The notes under the pieces were generated by a model. The model saw only the letters and a list, made by a program, of their open reading frames with translations. It was not told the origin of the DNA and did no database searches. The position numbers were made by a program, and so were the translations under genes. 64,000 nt of DNA. Origin: Pseudomonas sp. ADAK13 (GTDB lineage Bacteria > Pseudomonadota > Gammaproteobacteria > Pseudomonadales > Pseudomonadaceae). Location of the stretch: positions 3,162,001 to 3,226,000 of the forward strand of contig NZ_CP052860.1 in NCBI RefSeq assembly GCF_012935715.1, written 5' to 3'. This document shows, piece after piece, positions 16,567-24,450 of this stretch. Within the stretch, counting starts at the first letter, position 1. Every line of letters begins with the position of its first letter.

Positions 16567-18393
16567 TCAGTCCCCGAGGGCCTCGCCTTCACGGCGTGGG
16601 TCCGCACCGCCGACCAACGATACCTTGCCCTGGGCATCACGCACCCGAACGATTGCCTGGGCGCCGCTGGTCATGTCGATTTCACTCAGGGCGTGGCCCT
16701 TGTCCTTCAGCGCCTGTTTCAACGGCGCACTGAACAAGCCGGCTTCCAGTTCGGTCGCCCCGTTGCGGCTGCCGAAGTTGGGCAGGCCGACGGCGGCTTG
16801 CGGGTCGAGGTTCCAGTCGAGCATGGCCACCAGGGCTTTGCTCACGTATTCGATGATCTGCGAACCGCCCGGGGAACCGACCGTGGCCACCAGCTCGCCG
16901 CTCTGGCGATCAAACACCAGCGTCGGTGCCATCGACGAACGCGGGCGTTTGCCGGGCTCAATCCGGTTGGCCACCGGCTGGCCGTTCTCTTCGGGGATGA
17001 ACGAGAAGTCGGTCATCTGGTTGTTCAGCAAAAAGCCCTGGACCATCACATGGGAGCCGAATGCCGACTCCACGGTAGTGGTCATCGACACCGCGCCACC
17101 CACGTCATCCACCGCCACCACTTGCGAGGTGGAAATGCGCAGTGGCGAGCGATCCGGCGCGTAGGCCACCTGAATGCCCGCAGGCTTGCCCGGCTTGGCG
17201 ACGCCCATGCTGCGCTCACCAATCAGCGCGGCACGGCCGGCCAGGTAATCCGGCGCCACCAGCCCGGCAACCGGCACCGGCACGTAGTCCGAGTCGGCCA
17301 CGTATTGGGCGCGGTCGGCATAGGCCAGGCGGTCGGCTTCAGCGATCAGGTGCACCGCGTCGGGTACCGGCTCCAGGCCTGCGGGAGAGTCGTTCTTCAC
17401 CGGCTTCAATAGCGCCAGCGTCATACGCGGGTCGCGGGCTTCCAGGGCCTGCAACGTACCGAGGATCTGCGCGATGGCGATCCCGCCCGACGACGGTGGC
17501 GGCATGCCGCAGACTTTCCAGCGCTTGTAGTCGGTGCACAGCGGCGCCCGCTCAACCGCGCTGTAGCCCTTGAGGTCAGTCAGGGTCAGGCTGCCGGCGT
17601 TGCTGTTGCCCTGCACCTTGCGGGAGATTTCTTCGGCAATCGGGCCGTAGTACAGCGCGTCCGGCCCTTCCTTGGCGATGCGCTTGAAGACGTTGGCCAG
17701 CGCCGGGTTTTTCAGCAGCGTGCCGGTGGCCTTGGGGCTGCCGTCGGCGTTCAGGAAGTAGGCGGTCATTTCCGGCGAGCGGCTCATGTAACGGTCGGCG
17801 GCGATCAGGCTGTGCAGGCGCGCCGAGATCGGGAAGCCCTGTTCGGCCAGGCGAATGGCCGGCTCGAACAGCGTTGCCCACTGCAGGTGACCGGTCTTTT
17901 TGTGGGCCATTTCCAGGGCGCGCAACACGCCCGGGGTGGCCACCGAGCGCCCGCCAATCTGTGCCTGCGGGAACGCCATCGGCGTGCCGTCGGCGTTGAG
18001 GAACAACCGCTCGGTAGCGCCCGCCGGTGCGGTTTCGCGACCGTCATAGGCCTGCACCTTTTTGCCGTCCCACAGCATGATAAACGCGCCGCCGCCGATT
18101 CCGGACGACTGCGGCTCCACCAGGGTCAGCACGGCTTGCATGGCAATCGCTGCGTCGATGGCCGAGCCGCCCTTGCGCAGGATCTCGCGCCCGGCTTCAG
18201 CCGCCAGCGGGTTGGCGGCCGCCGCCATATGGCGCTCGGCGTGGCGGGTGCTCATGTCGGTGCGATAGCCCGAGCCGAGTTCCGGGGCGGGCGGCAGTTC
18301 GGGCGCGGTGGCGCTGTGGCAGGCGGCGAGGGTGAGGGCAGTGGTAATCAGTGAGAGGGCGGTAAGGCGTTGACGGTGGAAAATCGAAAACAC
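16567..18393 (-). CDS. ggt: Gamma-glutamyltransferase (lipoprotein-type signal)
   Basis: 608-residue N-terminal nucleophile hydrolase that cleaves the gamma-glutamyl bond of glutathione in the periplasm. A signal peptide with lipobox LAAC (residues 22-25) suggests membrane anchoring. Large-subunit motifs include AAEAGREILRKGGSAIDAAI and ESQSSGIGGGAF-like PQSSGIGGGAFI. Self-processing gives the small subunit at Thr in VSMTTTVESAFGS (about residue 430); GSPGGSQI follows. The start codon is GTG with GGAG upstream. Divergent from the MarR-GNAT gene. Confidence 0.9.
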   Translation of the reverse strand: MFSIFHRQRLTALSLITTALTLAACHSATAPELPPAPELGSGYRTDMSTRHAERHMAAAANPLAAEAGREILRKGGSAIDAAIAMQAVLTLVEPQSSGIGGGAFIMLWDGKKVQAYDGRETAPAGATERLFLNADGTPMAFPQAQIGGRSVATPGVLRALEMAHKKTGHLQWATLFEPAIRLAEQGFPISARLHSLIAADRYMSRSPEMTAYFLNADGSPKATGTLLKNPALANVFKRIAKEGPDALYYGPIAEEISRKVQGNSNAGSLTLTDLKGYSAVERAPLCTDYKRWKVCGMPPPSSGGIAIAQILGTLQALEARDPRMTLALLKPVKNDSPAGLEPVPDAVHLIAEADRLAYADRAQYVADSDYVPVPVAGLVAPDYLAGRAALIGERSMGVAKPGKPAGIQVAYAPDRSPLRISTSQVVAVDDVGGAVSMTTTVESAFGSHVMVQGFLLNNQMTDFSFIPEENGQPVANRIEPGKRPRSSMAPTLVFDRQSGELVATVGSPGGSQIIEYVSKALVAMLDWNLDPQAAVGLPNFGSRNGATELEAGLFSAPLKQALKDKGHALSEIDMTSGAQAIVRVRDAQGKVSLVGGADPRREGEALGD

Positions 18394-18492
18394 GCGATGA
18401 CTCCGTTCATTTGAGAATGATCTGTTGTCCGTGGGGAGGGAATGTACCTCAGCGGTTTGCGAGAGGGGAGATTGATCTGTATTTGGTTGTGC

Positions 18493-18508
18493 GGTACAAC
18501 TATATACC
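18493..18508. promoter_or_regulatory. Candidate operator upstream of the MarR-GNAT gene
   Basis: GGTA-N8-TACC imperfect dyad, AT-rich centre, 27 bases before the GTG start of the MarR-GNAT gene and in the shared promoter region with ggt. MarR proteins typically bind such dyads next to their own promoter; weak evidence. Confidence 0.3.
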
Positions 18509-18534
18509 TCTTCAATCGGGCAAGAGGTTTTCCC

Positions 18535-19479
18535 GTGAACCGTTCCAGGCCAGACCTTATCGATCAGATCCGCTCTGCCTCGCGCCTGATGGTGCGAGAG
18601 CTGGGCTTTATGCAGCCGAAGTTGGCGGCCAGCAGTTATCCACCATCATCGGTGCACACGATTGTTGAAATTGGCGAGCGCGGCGCGCTGACGGCGGCGG
18701 AACTGGTCACCTTGCTGGGGCTGGAAAAGTCGTCCGTGAGCCGTATGGTGCGCAAGCTGATCGAGGCGGGCGAACTGGAAGAGTTTGCCAACGAGGACGA
18801 TGCCCGCTCGAAAAAACTGCGGCTCACCGCGCGAGGCCAAAAGACGCTGGGCGAGATCGAAGCGTTTGCCCGGCGCCAGGTGGGCGATGCGATTGCCGAC
18901 CTGTCCAGCGAGCAGCAACAGGCCGTCAGCCGGGGGCTGGATCAATACGCCGGCGCCCTGCAAACCCAGCGCACCGGCGCCCGGCAACCCCGGCACTACC
19001 GCATTGCCCGTGGCTACCGGCCGGGCGTGATCGGGCGCATCGCGCAGATGCATGCCGAGTACTACGCCAAACACGCCAATTTTGGCCAGCCATTCGAAAG
19101 CCTGGTGGCGGCGGACATGGCCGAGCTGATGGGGCGCCTGGCCAACCCGCGCAACGAAGTGTGGACGGTGCTGGATGGCGCGCAGATCGTCGGCTCGATT
19201 GCCATTGATGGCGAGGGCGAAAACGGCGAGGCGATCCTGCGCTGCTTTATTTTGGACCCGTCGGCCCATGGTCAGGGGTTGGGTAAACGGCTGCTGAAAG
19301 CAGCGCTGGATTTCTGTGATGAACACCGGTTCCCGGCGGTGCGGTTGTGGACATTCAAGGGCCTGGACGTGGCGCGCAAGCTGTATGAAAACGCGGGCTT
19401 TGTGCTGGTGTCGGAGCAGGAAGGGCAGCAGTGGGGCAAGTCGGTGGTGGAGCAGTGTTTTGTGCGGCAAGGGGGTTGA
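18535..19479 (+). CDS. MarR-family regulator fused to GNAT acetyltransferase
   Basis: 314-residue fusion: an N-terminal MarR winged helix (about 1-150; ELVTLLGLEKSSVSRMVRKL as recognition region, DDARSKKLRLTARGQ as the wing) and a C-terminal GNAT domain (about 160-310; acetyl-CoA motif LDPSAHGQGLGKRLLKAAL). Such bifunctional proteins are common in pseudomonads, but ligand and acetyl acceptor are unknown. I chose GTG 18535 because AGAGG lies eight bases upstream and the encoded start NRSRPDLIDQIRSAS matches the family; upstream codons look non-coding. Divergent from ggt. Confidence 0.85.
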   Translation: MNRSRPDLIDQIRSASRLMVRELGFMQPKLAASSYPPSSVHTIVEIGERGALTAAELVTLLGLEKSSVSRMVRKLIEAGELEEFANEDDARSKKLRLTARGQKTLGEIEAFARRQVGDAIADLSSEQQQAVSRGLDQYAGALQTQRTGARQPRHYRIARGYRPGVIGRIAQMHAEYYAKHANFGQPFESLVAADMAELMGRLANPRNEVWTVLDGAQIVGSIAIDGEGENGEAILRCFILDPSAHGQGLGKRLLKAALDFCDEHRFPAVRLWTFKGLDVARKLYENAGFVLVSEQEGQQWGKSVVEQCFVRQGG

Positions 19480-19480
19480 T

Positions 19481-19513
19481 GCAACAGCGCCCCAGTCAGC
19501 GGGGCACCGTTGC
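19481..19513. terminator. Bipartite hairpin between convergent genes
   Basis: Outer GCAAC/GTTGC and inner GCCCC/GGGGC stems form an interrupted hairpin between the MarR-GNAT stop and the fabI-remnant stop. No T run; possible bidirectional terminator. Confidence 0.45.
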
Positions 19514-19523
19514 GGTCTGAAGA

Positions 19524-19802
19524 TCACTCGTCGAGATTGCCCATGGCGGTGGTATTAAAACCGCCGTCCACGTACATGATTTCCCCACTGATGCCCGACG
19601 CCAGGTCCGAGCACAGGAAGGCGCCCGCGTTGCCGACCTCCTCAATGGCGACGTTACGCCGCAACGGCGTTTGCGCCTCGTTGGCCGCCAGCATCTTGCG
19701 GAAATTCTTGATGCCGGAAGCGGCGAGGGTGCGAATCGGCCCGGCAGACACCGCGTTAACCCGCGTACCTTCAGGGCCCAGGGAACCGGCGAGAAAACCC
19801 AT
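19524..19802 (-). pseudogene. fabI: fabI remnant: in-frame internal deletion of enoyl-ACP reductase
   Basis: 92-codon frame joining the first six residues of Pseudomonas FabI (MGFLAG) directly to its C-terminal third ([20 protein letters not shown] ... [18 protein letters not shown], ending NLDE). The normal protein is about 264 residues, so some 170 residues are missing, including the Rossmann GxxxxxS start and the catalytic Tyr-Lys pair. The AAGGAG ribosome site and ATG are intact, so a short peptide could still be made. The junction falls at codons for LAG, which occur both at the N terminus and in front of SLGPEG in intact FabI, pointing to deletion by short-repeat recombination. It should be enzymatically dead. 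A functional fabI presumably exists elsewhere. Confidence 0.8.
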
Positions 19803-19960
19803 GTGTAGCTCCTTTTTTCAGGTTGTTCGGCAGTAGTGGAATTTCGGCGGCGGGGGAATATTGCGAGGCACATGGGCGGGAAGCGATACTTTGCGGGGTG
19901 ATGGCATTAAGCTATCCAGCACTTAACCTTCATGGCATTTAACAGAGTCTGAATTTATCT

Positions 19961-20512
19961 ATGGGTCGCTCCTTTGCTTGGGTCCTTGCGTTGTGTCTGG
20001 TGGCTGTTTTTGGAGCGGGTTGTTCTTCTCATAAAGGCCCGCCCCCGGCCAAACCCAAGCCGGTCGTACTGACGGCAGACGACCACCATGCGAAAGTCAT
20101 TTTCAGAATGCTCAGCACTGAATCACAGGTGCATTTCAGCGTTGGCCCGGCGGGAAACCTGAGCAGCGTGGGGAATGTTTACAATGATGCCCAAGAGCAA
20201 CAAATGCCGGCGTTTGCCCGCGGGTTGTACAAGGGGCTGGCCCACGGGCTCTATCAGGTCCGGCCGTTCCGGGAGACGCTGGTGCCGGCGGATCAGGTGA
20301 CCGTGGTAGAGGGCGTTGCGAACTGGCGCAACGATCGCGGCACGTCCTATACCCTGGAAAAGTGCGGACCGTTATCCCGCAGCTTCCTGCCGAAGGCTAA
20401 CAAAACCTATCTGGTGGAGTTTGATTTGCAGGGCTTCTCGGTGTGCAGCGAGAAGATTTATGACGTGACAGTGGAAGGGCAAAAGGACCTGGTTTTACCG
20501 GTAGAGATTTAA
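19961..20512 (+). CDS. Predicted lipoprotein of unknown function
   Basis: 183 residues with a lipoprotein signal peptide (lipobox GAGC, Cys21) followed by a Pro/Lys-rich linker and a beta-rich domain of about 140 residues containing two more Cys. I do not recognise a family. No clear ribosome site precedes ATG. It is 35 bases upstream of a second lipoprotein gene, and the two may form an operon. Confidence 0.7.
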   Translation: MGRSFAWVLALCLVAVFGAGCSSHKGPPPAKPKPVVLTADDHHAKVIFRMLSTESQVHFSVGPAGNLSSVGNVYNDAQEQQMPAFARGLYKGLAHGLYQVRPFRETLVPADQVTVVEGVANWRNDRGTSYTLEKCGPLSRSFLPKANKTYLVEFDLQGFSVCSEKIYDVTVEGQKDLVLPVEI

Positions 20513-20547
20513 TGGATTGCCACGCCTCATCTTTTTTTGGAGTTTTC

Positions 20548-21159
20548 ATGCGTACTTTACCGCTGGTTTTCGTCGTTGCCGCACTGCTGTTGAGCGGCTG
20601 CAGCATCCCCTACCAAACCCCTGAAGCCCGCGCGCAGATACAGCAGGACCTGGGCGTTTCCGGCAGTGACATCATCGACATCTCCTACACCAACTTCTGC
20701 AAACTGAAGTATGGCGACGAGGCGATCTGCCATGCCGAGCAAGGCATAGCGGTGCTGACCCGCAAAGGGCTGATCCTGAGCAAGTACCAAAGCAGCCGGT
20801 ACGTGCCGGCCTACACCCTGAAAACCGCCGAAGTGCTGTGCGGCCATACCGCCACCTCCCGGGAAGCGGCGGAAGCGCTGAACATGTTCACGGCGGACTC
20901 CAACTTCGTGTTGCTGCCGCTGAATGCCGACAAGCAATGGAACGGCGCGATGCACCGAGAGATGGTGGATTATTTGCTGGCGGATGGTCAGCCGTTGTTG
21001 ATCGGTGCCGGCGCGAAAGCAGTCAGGCCGAGCGGCAAGAAGAAGTACGGCGGAGGGATGATCCCGGGGACAAAGATTCCGTACTTCACGGAGTTTGAGT
21101 ATTCGGAGTTGGTGAATCCTTGTCCGGGTGCACCAAGCGATGCCGCCCACAGCGACTGA
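20548..21159 (+). CDS. Predicted lipoprotein of unknown function
   Basis: 203 residues. I set the start at ATG 20548, which has GGAG seven bases upstream and gives a compact lipoprotein signal (MRTLPLVFVVAALLLSGC, Cys18). The mature domain has four Cys (in NFCKLKY, AICHAEQ, EVLCGHT and NPCPG) and no family I recognise; a Gly/Lys-rich loop (SGKKKYGGGM) lies near the end. Follows another lipoprotein gene at 35 bases. Confidence 0.72.
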   Translation: MRTLPLVFVVAALLLSGCSIPYQTPEARAQIQQDLGVSGSDIIDISYTNFCKLKYGDEAICHAEQGIAVLTRKGLILSKYQSSRYVPAYTLKTAEVLCGHTATSREAAEALNMFTADSNFVLLPLNADKQWNGAMHREMVDYLLADGQPLLIGAGAKAVRPSGKKKYGGGMIPGTKIPYFTEFEYSELVNPCPGAPSDAAHSD

Positions 21160-21164
21160 GTGGT

Positions 21165-21719
21165 TTAAATATCGTTGGGGTTGATCAGGGCGGTCAGTAC
21201 ATGGTCCGCCCAAACCCCGTTGATCTTGAGATACGCCCGCGCTTCACCCTCGCGTTCAAACCCCAGCCGCGCCAGCAGGCGCGCGCTGCGCTCATTCTCT
21301 GGCCGGTAGTTGGCCATGATGCGGTGCAACTGCATTGCGTCGAACACGTGAGCAATCGCCGCCGTCAGCGCTTCATGCATCAGGCCCTCGCCTTGGGCGG
21401 ACTCGCTCAGCGCGTAACCCAGGTGACAGGCCTGGAACGCACCGCGTACGACATTGCTGAAGTTACAGGCGCCGATGATGTTGCCGTGGCTGAATATCAG
21501 CAGGTGCAACGCTTCACCGCTGGCGGTTTTGTCGGCCAGGGTTTCGAGGCGTTCGGTGATGGCGGCCAGTTCGAAAAAGGCGTCATCACGCGATGGCTCC
21601 CAAGGCTGGAGGAAATCGCGGTTTTGCAGCAGGTACGCTTGCACGGCGCGTGCGTGGGAAGGGTGGGCGGGGAGCAGTAAAAGCCGGTCGGTGTGGATGC
21701 CGGTGGCGGGGAATGTCAT
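21165..21719 (-). CDS. RimJ/RimL-type GNAT N-acetyltransferase
   Basis: 184-residue acetyltransferase with the RimJ/RimL pattern: N-terminal TDRLLLLPAHPSHA, central IGACNFSNVVRG, acetyl-CoA loop ALSESAQGEGLMHEAL and C-terminal NERSARLLARLGFEREGEA. It probably acetylates a protein N terminus or small amine; substrate unknown. Stands alone, 84 bases downstream of tRNA-Met on the same strand, after that tRNA's terminator. Confidence 0.85.
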   Translation of the reverse strand: MTFPATGIHTDRLLLLPAHPSHARAVQAYLLQNRDFLQPWEPSRDDAFFELAAITERLETLADKTASGEALHLLIFSHGNIIGACNFSNVVRGAFQACHLGYALSESAQGEGLMHEALTAAIAHVFDAMQLHRIMANYRPENERSARLLARLGFEREGEARAYLKINGVWADHVLTALINPNDI

Positions 21720-21763
21720 GCGTCACCTCCATGTGGTGGGGCAGTGTACTTTTCTTCAGGCAT

Positions 21764-21797
21764 AAAAAAACGGCCTACCTTTCGGTAAGCCGTTTTT
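21764..21797 (-). terminator. Terminator of tRNA-Met
   Basis: On the minus strand ACGGCTTACC-GAAA-GGTAGGCCGT is followed by seven T, beginning seven bases past the encoded CCA end. Confidence 0.85.
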
Positions 21798-21803
21798 AGT
21801 ACT

Positions 21804-21880
21804 TGGTGGCTACACAGGGACTTGAACCCCGGACCCCAGCATTATGAATGCTATGCTCTAACCAACTGAGCTATGTAGCC
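21804..21880 (-). tRNA. tRNA-Met (CAT), elongator
   Basis: 77-base cloverleaf on the minus strand, starting GGCTACATAGCTCAG and ending TGTAGCC-A-CCA. The anticodon loop reads TTCATAA with anticodon CAT. Seven-base acceptor stem GGCTACA/TGTAGCC, T loop GTTCAAGTC and encoded CCA. The body is the elongator methionine type, not initiator (no CGGGGTGG start) and not tRNA-Ile2. Confidence 0.93.
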
Positions 21881-22028
21881 AAGTGGCGCGCATTATTCGC
21901 GGAGAACGGGAATGCGTCAAGCGCTTTTTTTGAAAATTTATCTACGCTATCAACTGTTTAACGGGAAACACCGGGTTTGGTGACGAGCGGTTGGGGTTTG
22001 CGTGGGTCCCGGCCTCACAAAAATCTTC

Positions 22029-22115
22029 TGTAGGAGCTGGCTTGCCGGCGATACAGGCACCTCGGTGTATCCCTGATACCGAGGTGATGTTATCGCCGGC
22101 AAGCCGGCTCCTACA
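22029..22115. repeat. REPIN, TGTAGGAGCTGGCTTGC family
   Basis: 25-base complementary outer arms (22029-22053, 22091-22115) enclose a second inner dyad (CACCTCGGT...ACCGAGGTG). Located just after the DUF6124 stop codon on its downstream side. Confidence 0.88.
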
Positions 22116-22133
22116 TTTGTTCGGTGTTAGTCG

Positions 22134-22454
22134 TCAGGTTTTGCGCGGGTGCAGGCACTCTATCGAGCGGTCGACCATGGCCTTGGCGATTTCCAGCAGG
22201 TGCCACACGGCGAGGACTTTCGCACGCTCGGGGCTTTGCAGCTGTTCGCCGCAGTCGAGCGCGGTGGCCGAGGCGCTGTGCAGCAGGTCGGCGGTGTAGA
22301 GCAGGGAGTCTTCGAAGCTGATGTCGTCGCTGATGGCGTAGAAGTTCGTCGACGGTTGCGGCGGGTCGGTCGGCAAGTAGTGGTCGAGCGCTCGGTTGAA
22401 GGCGGCGCGGTCTTTGGCTTGGTCACGGGGTGGATCGGGGACAATTTTAAACAT
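22134..22454 (-). CDS. DUF6124 (DUF3077-like) small protein
   Basis: 106-residue soluble protein of a Pseudomonas-specific family (starts MFKIVPDPP; conserved RALDHYLPTDPP, EDSLLYTADLLHSASATALD and LLEIAKAMVDRSIE). Largely helical, no signal peptide, no catalytic motif. Function unknown; genomes often hold several paralogues. The ribosome site AGGAG is spaced seven bases from ATG, and lies within a segment that can pair with an upstream leader sequence (see 22455-22660). Confidence 0.85.
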   Translation of the reverse strand: MFKIVPDPPRDQAKDRAAFNRALDHYLPTDPPQPSTNFYAISDDISFEDSLLYTADLLHSASATALDCGEQLQSPERAKVLAVWHLLEIAKAMVDRSIECLHPRKT

Positions 22455-22660
22455 GGCATAGCTCCTGATTAACTGGGAGCCGTACCGTTCGCGACTAAAC
22501 GAAGGGTGGCGGCTGTACGCAGGTTAGTCGACCGGCTAATCAGGAAAACCCGGCGCACCCGAAGGTGCCCTGCGCACAGCCACCATGAAACCTCATGAGA
22601 GCATGCGCCTGATATAAGTCCGGGCGACTAAACCCGATCACTGAAAACCAGCGACGGACC
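22455..22660 (-). ncRNA. Structured 5' leader of the DUF6124 gene (candidate cis-regulatory RNA)
   Basis: About 200 bases of gene-free, strongly structured sequence. On the minus strand: a long stem formed by 22569-22583 with 22506-22523 (ten near-continuous pairs plus a GTGGC/GCCAC clamp); a UUCG-capped hairpin GCACC/GGTGC (22555-22568); CCTGATTA (22537-22544) able to pair exactly with TAATCAGG (22464-22471), which overlaps the Shine-Dalgarno; and CGACTAA (22524-22530) able to pair with TTAGTCG either upstream (22625-22631) or downstream (22492-22498). The mutually exclusive pairings look like a switch. Pairings are direct; function is inferred. I have the impression that similar leaders precede other DUF3077/DUF6124 genes. 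Confidence 0.55.
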
Positions 22661-22880
22661 GAAGACTAGCCACCGACTCCCCCAGGCACAAGGCCGAAAG
22701 ATTCTCTAGGAAACGTCCCGCAAATTAAAGGGATTCATCTTGCTGGCCCTTTACAAACCATGACCGCTGCATCGATTCATCTAGTCGTTAGCCTGCTAAC
22801 GGGATAGCCTTCCTGCCCCCAAAAGTGGCACATTGTCGCACCTGCACCTGTGCATCCATCTGCTGTACGGAAAACCTCCC
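22661..22880. other. Gene-free promoter region between the DUF6124 leader and the Fsr-type transporter
   Basis: No credible ORF. Contains an AAAGGG...CCCTTT dyad (22727-22752) and a perfect 14-base palindrome (22787-22800). Presumably holds promoters for both divergent genes. Confidence 0.5.
22787..22800. promoter_or_regulatory. Palindrome upstream of the Fsr-type transporter
   Basis: GTTAGCCTGCTAAC, two perfect six-base arms around CT, 80 bases before the transporter ATG. Candidate operator for an unknown regulator. Confidence 0.4.
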
Positions 22881-24098
22881 ATGGCTCTGAGCAATTCCCA
22901 GCCCTCCGTGGCTACGACGCCTGCTGCCGGGCAAACCAGCCCGTTGGTGATGCGTGTGATCGGCGCGGTGGCGCTGGCGCATTTGATCAATGACTTGATC
23001 CAGTCGGTACTGCCCTCGATCTACCCGATGCTCAAGGCCAATTACGGCCTGACGTTCACCCAGGTCGGCCTGATCACCCTCACGTTCCAGCTCACCGCAT
23101 CCCTGTTGCAGCCATGGGTGGGTTATTACACCGACCGCCATCCCAAGCCGTACCTGTTGCCCTGCGGGATGATCTGCACACTGGTGGGCATCTTGATGAT
23201 GTCCCAGGTGGGCAGCTTCCCGTTGATCCTGCTGGCGGCGGGGTTGATTGGTATCGGGTCGTCGACCTTCCACCCGGAAGCCTCCCGCGTGGCGCGCCTG
23301 GCGTCGGGCGGTCGTTATGGTCTGGCGCAGTCGACCTTCCAGGTGGGCGGTAACGCCGGCTCGGCCTTTGGTCCGTTGCTGGCGGCGGCGATCATCATTC
23401 CGTTCGGCCAGGGCAATGTGGCCTGGTTCGGCCTGTTCGCGGTGTTTGCGTTGTTTGTGCTGTATGCGATCAGCCGTTGGTACGCCAATCACTTGAACCT
23501 GTTCAAGCTCAAGCAAGGCCAGGCGGCCACTCATGGCCTGTCTAAGGGGCGGGTGCTGAGTGCGCTGGTGGTGCTGGGCCTGCTGGTGTTTTCCAAGTAC
23601 TTCTACATGGCCAGTTTCACCAGTTACTTCACCTTCTACTTGATCGAGAAGTTCGACCTGTCGGTGGCCAGTTCCCAGCTGCATCTGTTCCTGTTCCTGG
23701 GCGCGGTGGCGGCCGGGACGTTCTTTGGCGGGCCGATTGGCGACAAGATCGGCCGTAAGGCGGTGATCTGGTTCTCGATTCTCGGCGTTGCACCGTTCAC
23801 CCTGATCTTGCCCCATGTGGACCTGTTCTGGACGAGCATCCTGAGTGTGGTGATCGGCTTTATCCTGGCCTCGGCGTTCTCGGCGATTGTGGTGTACGCG
23901 CAGGAGCTGGTGCCGGGCAATGTGGGGATGATCGCCGGGGTGTTCTTCGGCTTGATGTTCGGTTTTGGCGGGATTGGTGCGGCGCTGCTGGGGCACCTGG
24001 CAGACATCCACGGCATCGAGTACGTGTACACGCTGTGCTCGTTCCTGCCGCTGTTCGGGGTGTTGGCGATTCTGTTGCCGCGTACCAAAAAGGCCTGA
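22881..24098 (+). CDS. MFS transporter of the fosmidomycin-resistance (Fsr) type
   Basis: 405-residue, 12-helix inner-membrane transporter. It has the Fsr pattern LAHLINDLIQSVLPSIYPML in the first helix, QPWVGYYTDRHPKPYLLPCG after helix 2, STFHPEASRVARLASGGRYG (the conserved FHPE motif) after helix 4, and GGPIGDKIGRKAVIWFSI in the second half. Family members confer fosmidomycin resistance or export unknown compounds. I chose ATG 22881 over an upstream in-frame codon because the extension is not membrane-like and lacks conservation features. Monocistronic. Confidence 0.87.
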   Translation: MALSNSQPSVATTPAAGQTSPLVMRVIGAVALAHLINDLIQSVLPSIYPMLKANYGLTFTQVGLITLTFQLTASLLQPWVGYYTDRHPKPYLLPCGMICTLVGILMMSQVGSFPLILLAAGLIGIGSSTFHPEASRVARLASGGRYGLAQSTFQVGGNAGSAFGPLLAAAIIIPFGQGNVAWFGLFAVFALFVLYAISRWYANHLNLFKLKQGQAATHGLSKGRVLSALVVLGLLVFSKYFYMASFTSYFTFYLIEKFDLSVASSQLHLFLFLGAVAAGTFFGGPIGDKIGRKAVIWFSILGVAPFTLILPHVDLFWTSILSVVIGFILASAFSAIVVYAQELVPGNVGMIAGVFFGLMFGFGGIGAALLGHLADIHGIEYVYTLCSFLPLFGVLAILLPRTKKA

Positions 24099-24206
24099 CT
24101 TCTAGCCAATCGAGTCGGGCAGATATCCTTGCTGCCCAACGCTTGCATCAAACGGGTAAATCAGTTGCTCCTGCAAAGGGTATCGGCGTTACGTCGGTGC
24201 CCTGAT

Positions 24207-24335
24207 TTACGGCTGCAGTGGGTTGTAGGTGGCCCGCTTCAGTTGTTCGCGCGCCCGGGACAACCGTGAGCGCACGGTGCCAGTGGGGATGTCCATGGCG
24301 TCGGCGGTGTCTTGGGCGTTTCCATCGGCAAGTGC
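24207..24335 (-). pseudogene. ECF sigma factor remnant (region 4.2 only)
   Basis: About 35 residues near the 3' end of a short frame (NAQDTADAMDIPTGTVRSRL then SRAREQLKRA) match the region 4.2 HTH of ECF sigma-70 factors. The preceding frame shows no region 2, so only the C-terminal end of an old sigma gene remains. The surrounding 24100-24450 holds no other gene. Confidence 0.6.
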
Positions 24336-24450
24336 TTGTTGCTCTACTACGTCAGCAGGTTTCAGCCGCCGGTAGACATGCTTTTCATGAGGGTGATTCC
24401 GAGTGATTGAGGCGTCGGTGCTACGCTTCCTCAAAACACGGAGAGCCGCC

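Noticed and set aside
18442..18534. N-terminal extension of the MarR-GNAT protein
   Set aside because: The extension is hydrophobic and atypical, while GTG 18535 has a good ribosome site and matches the normal MarR beginning.
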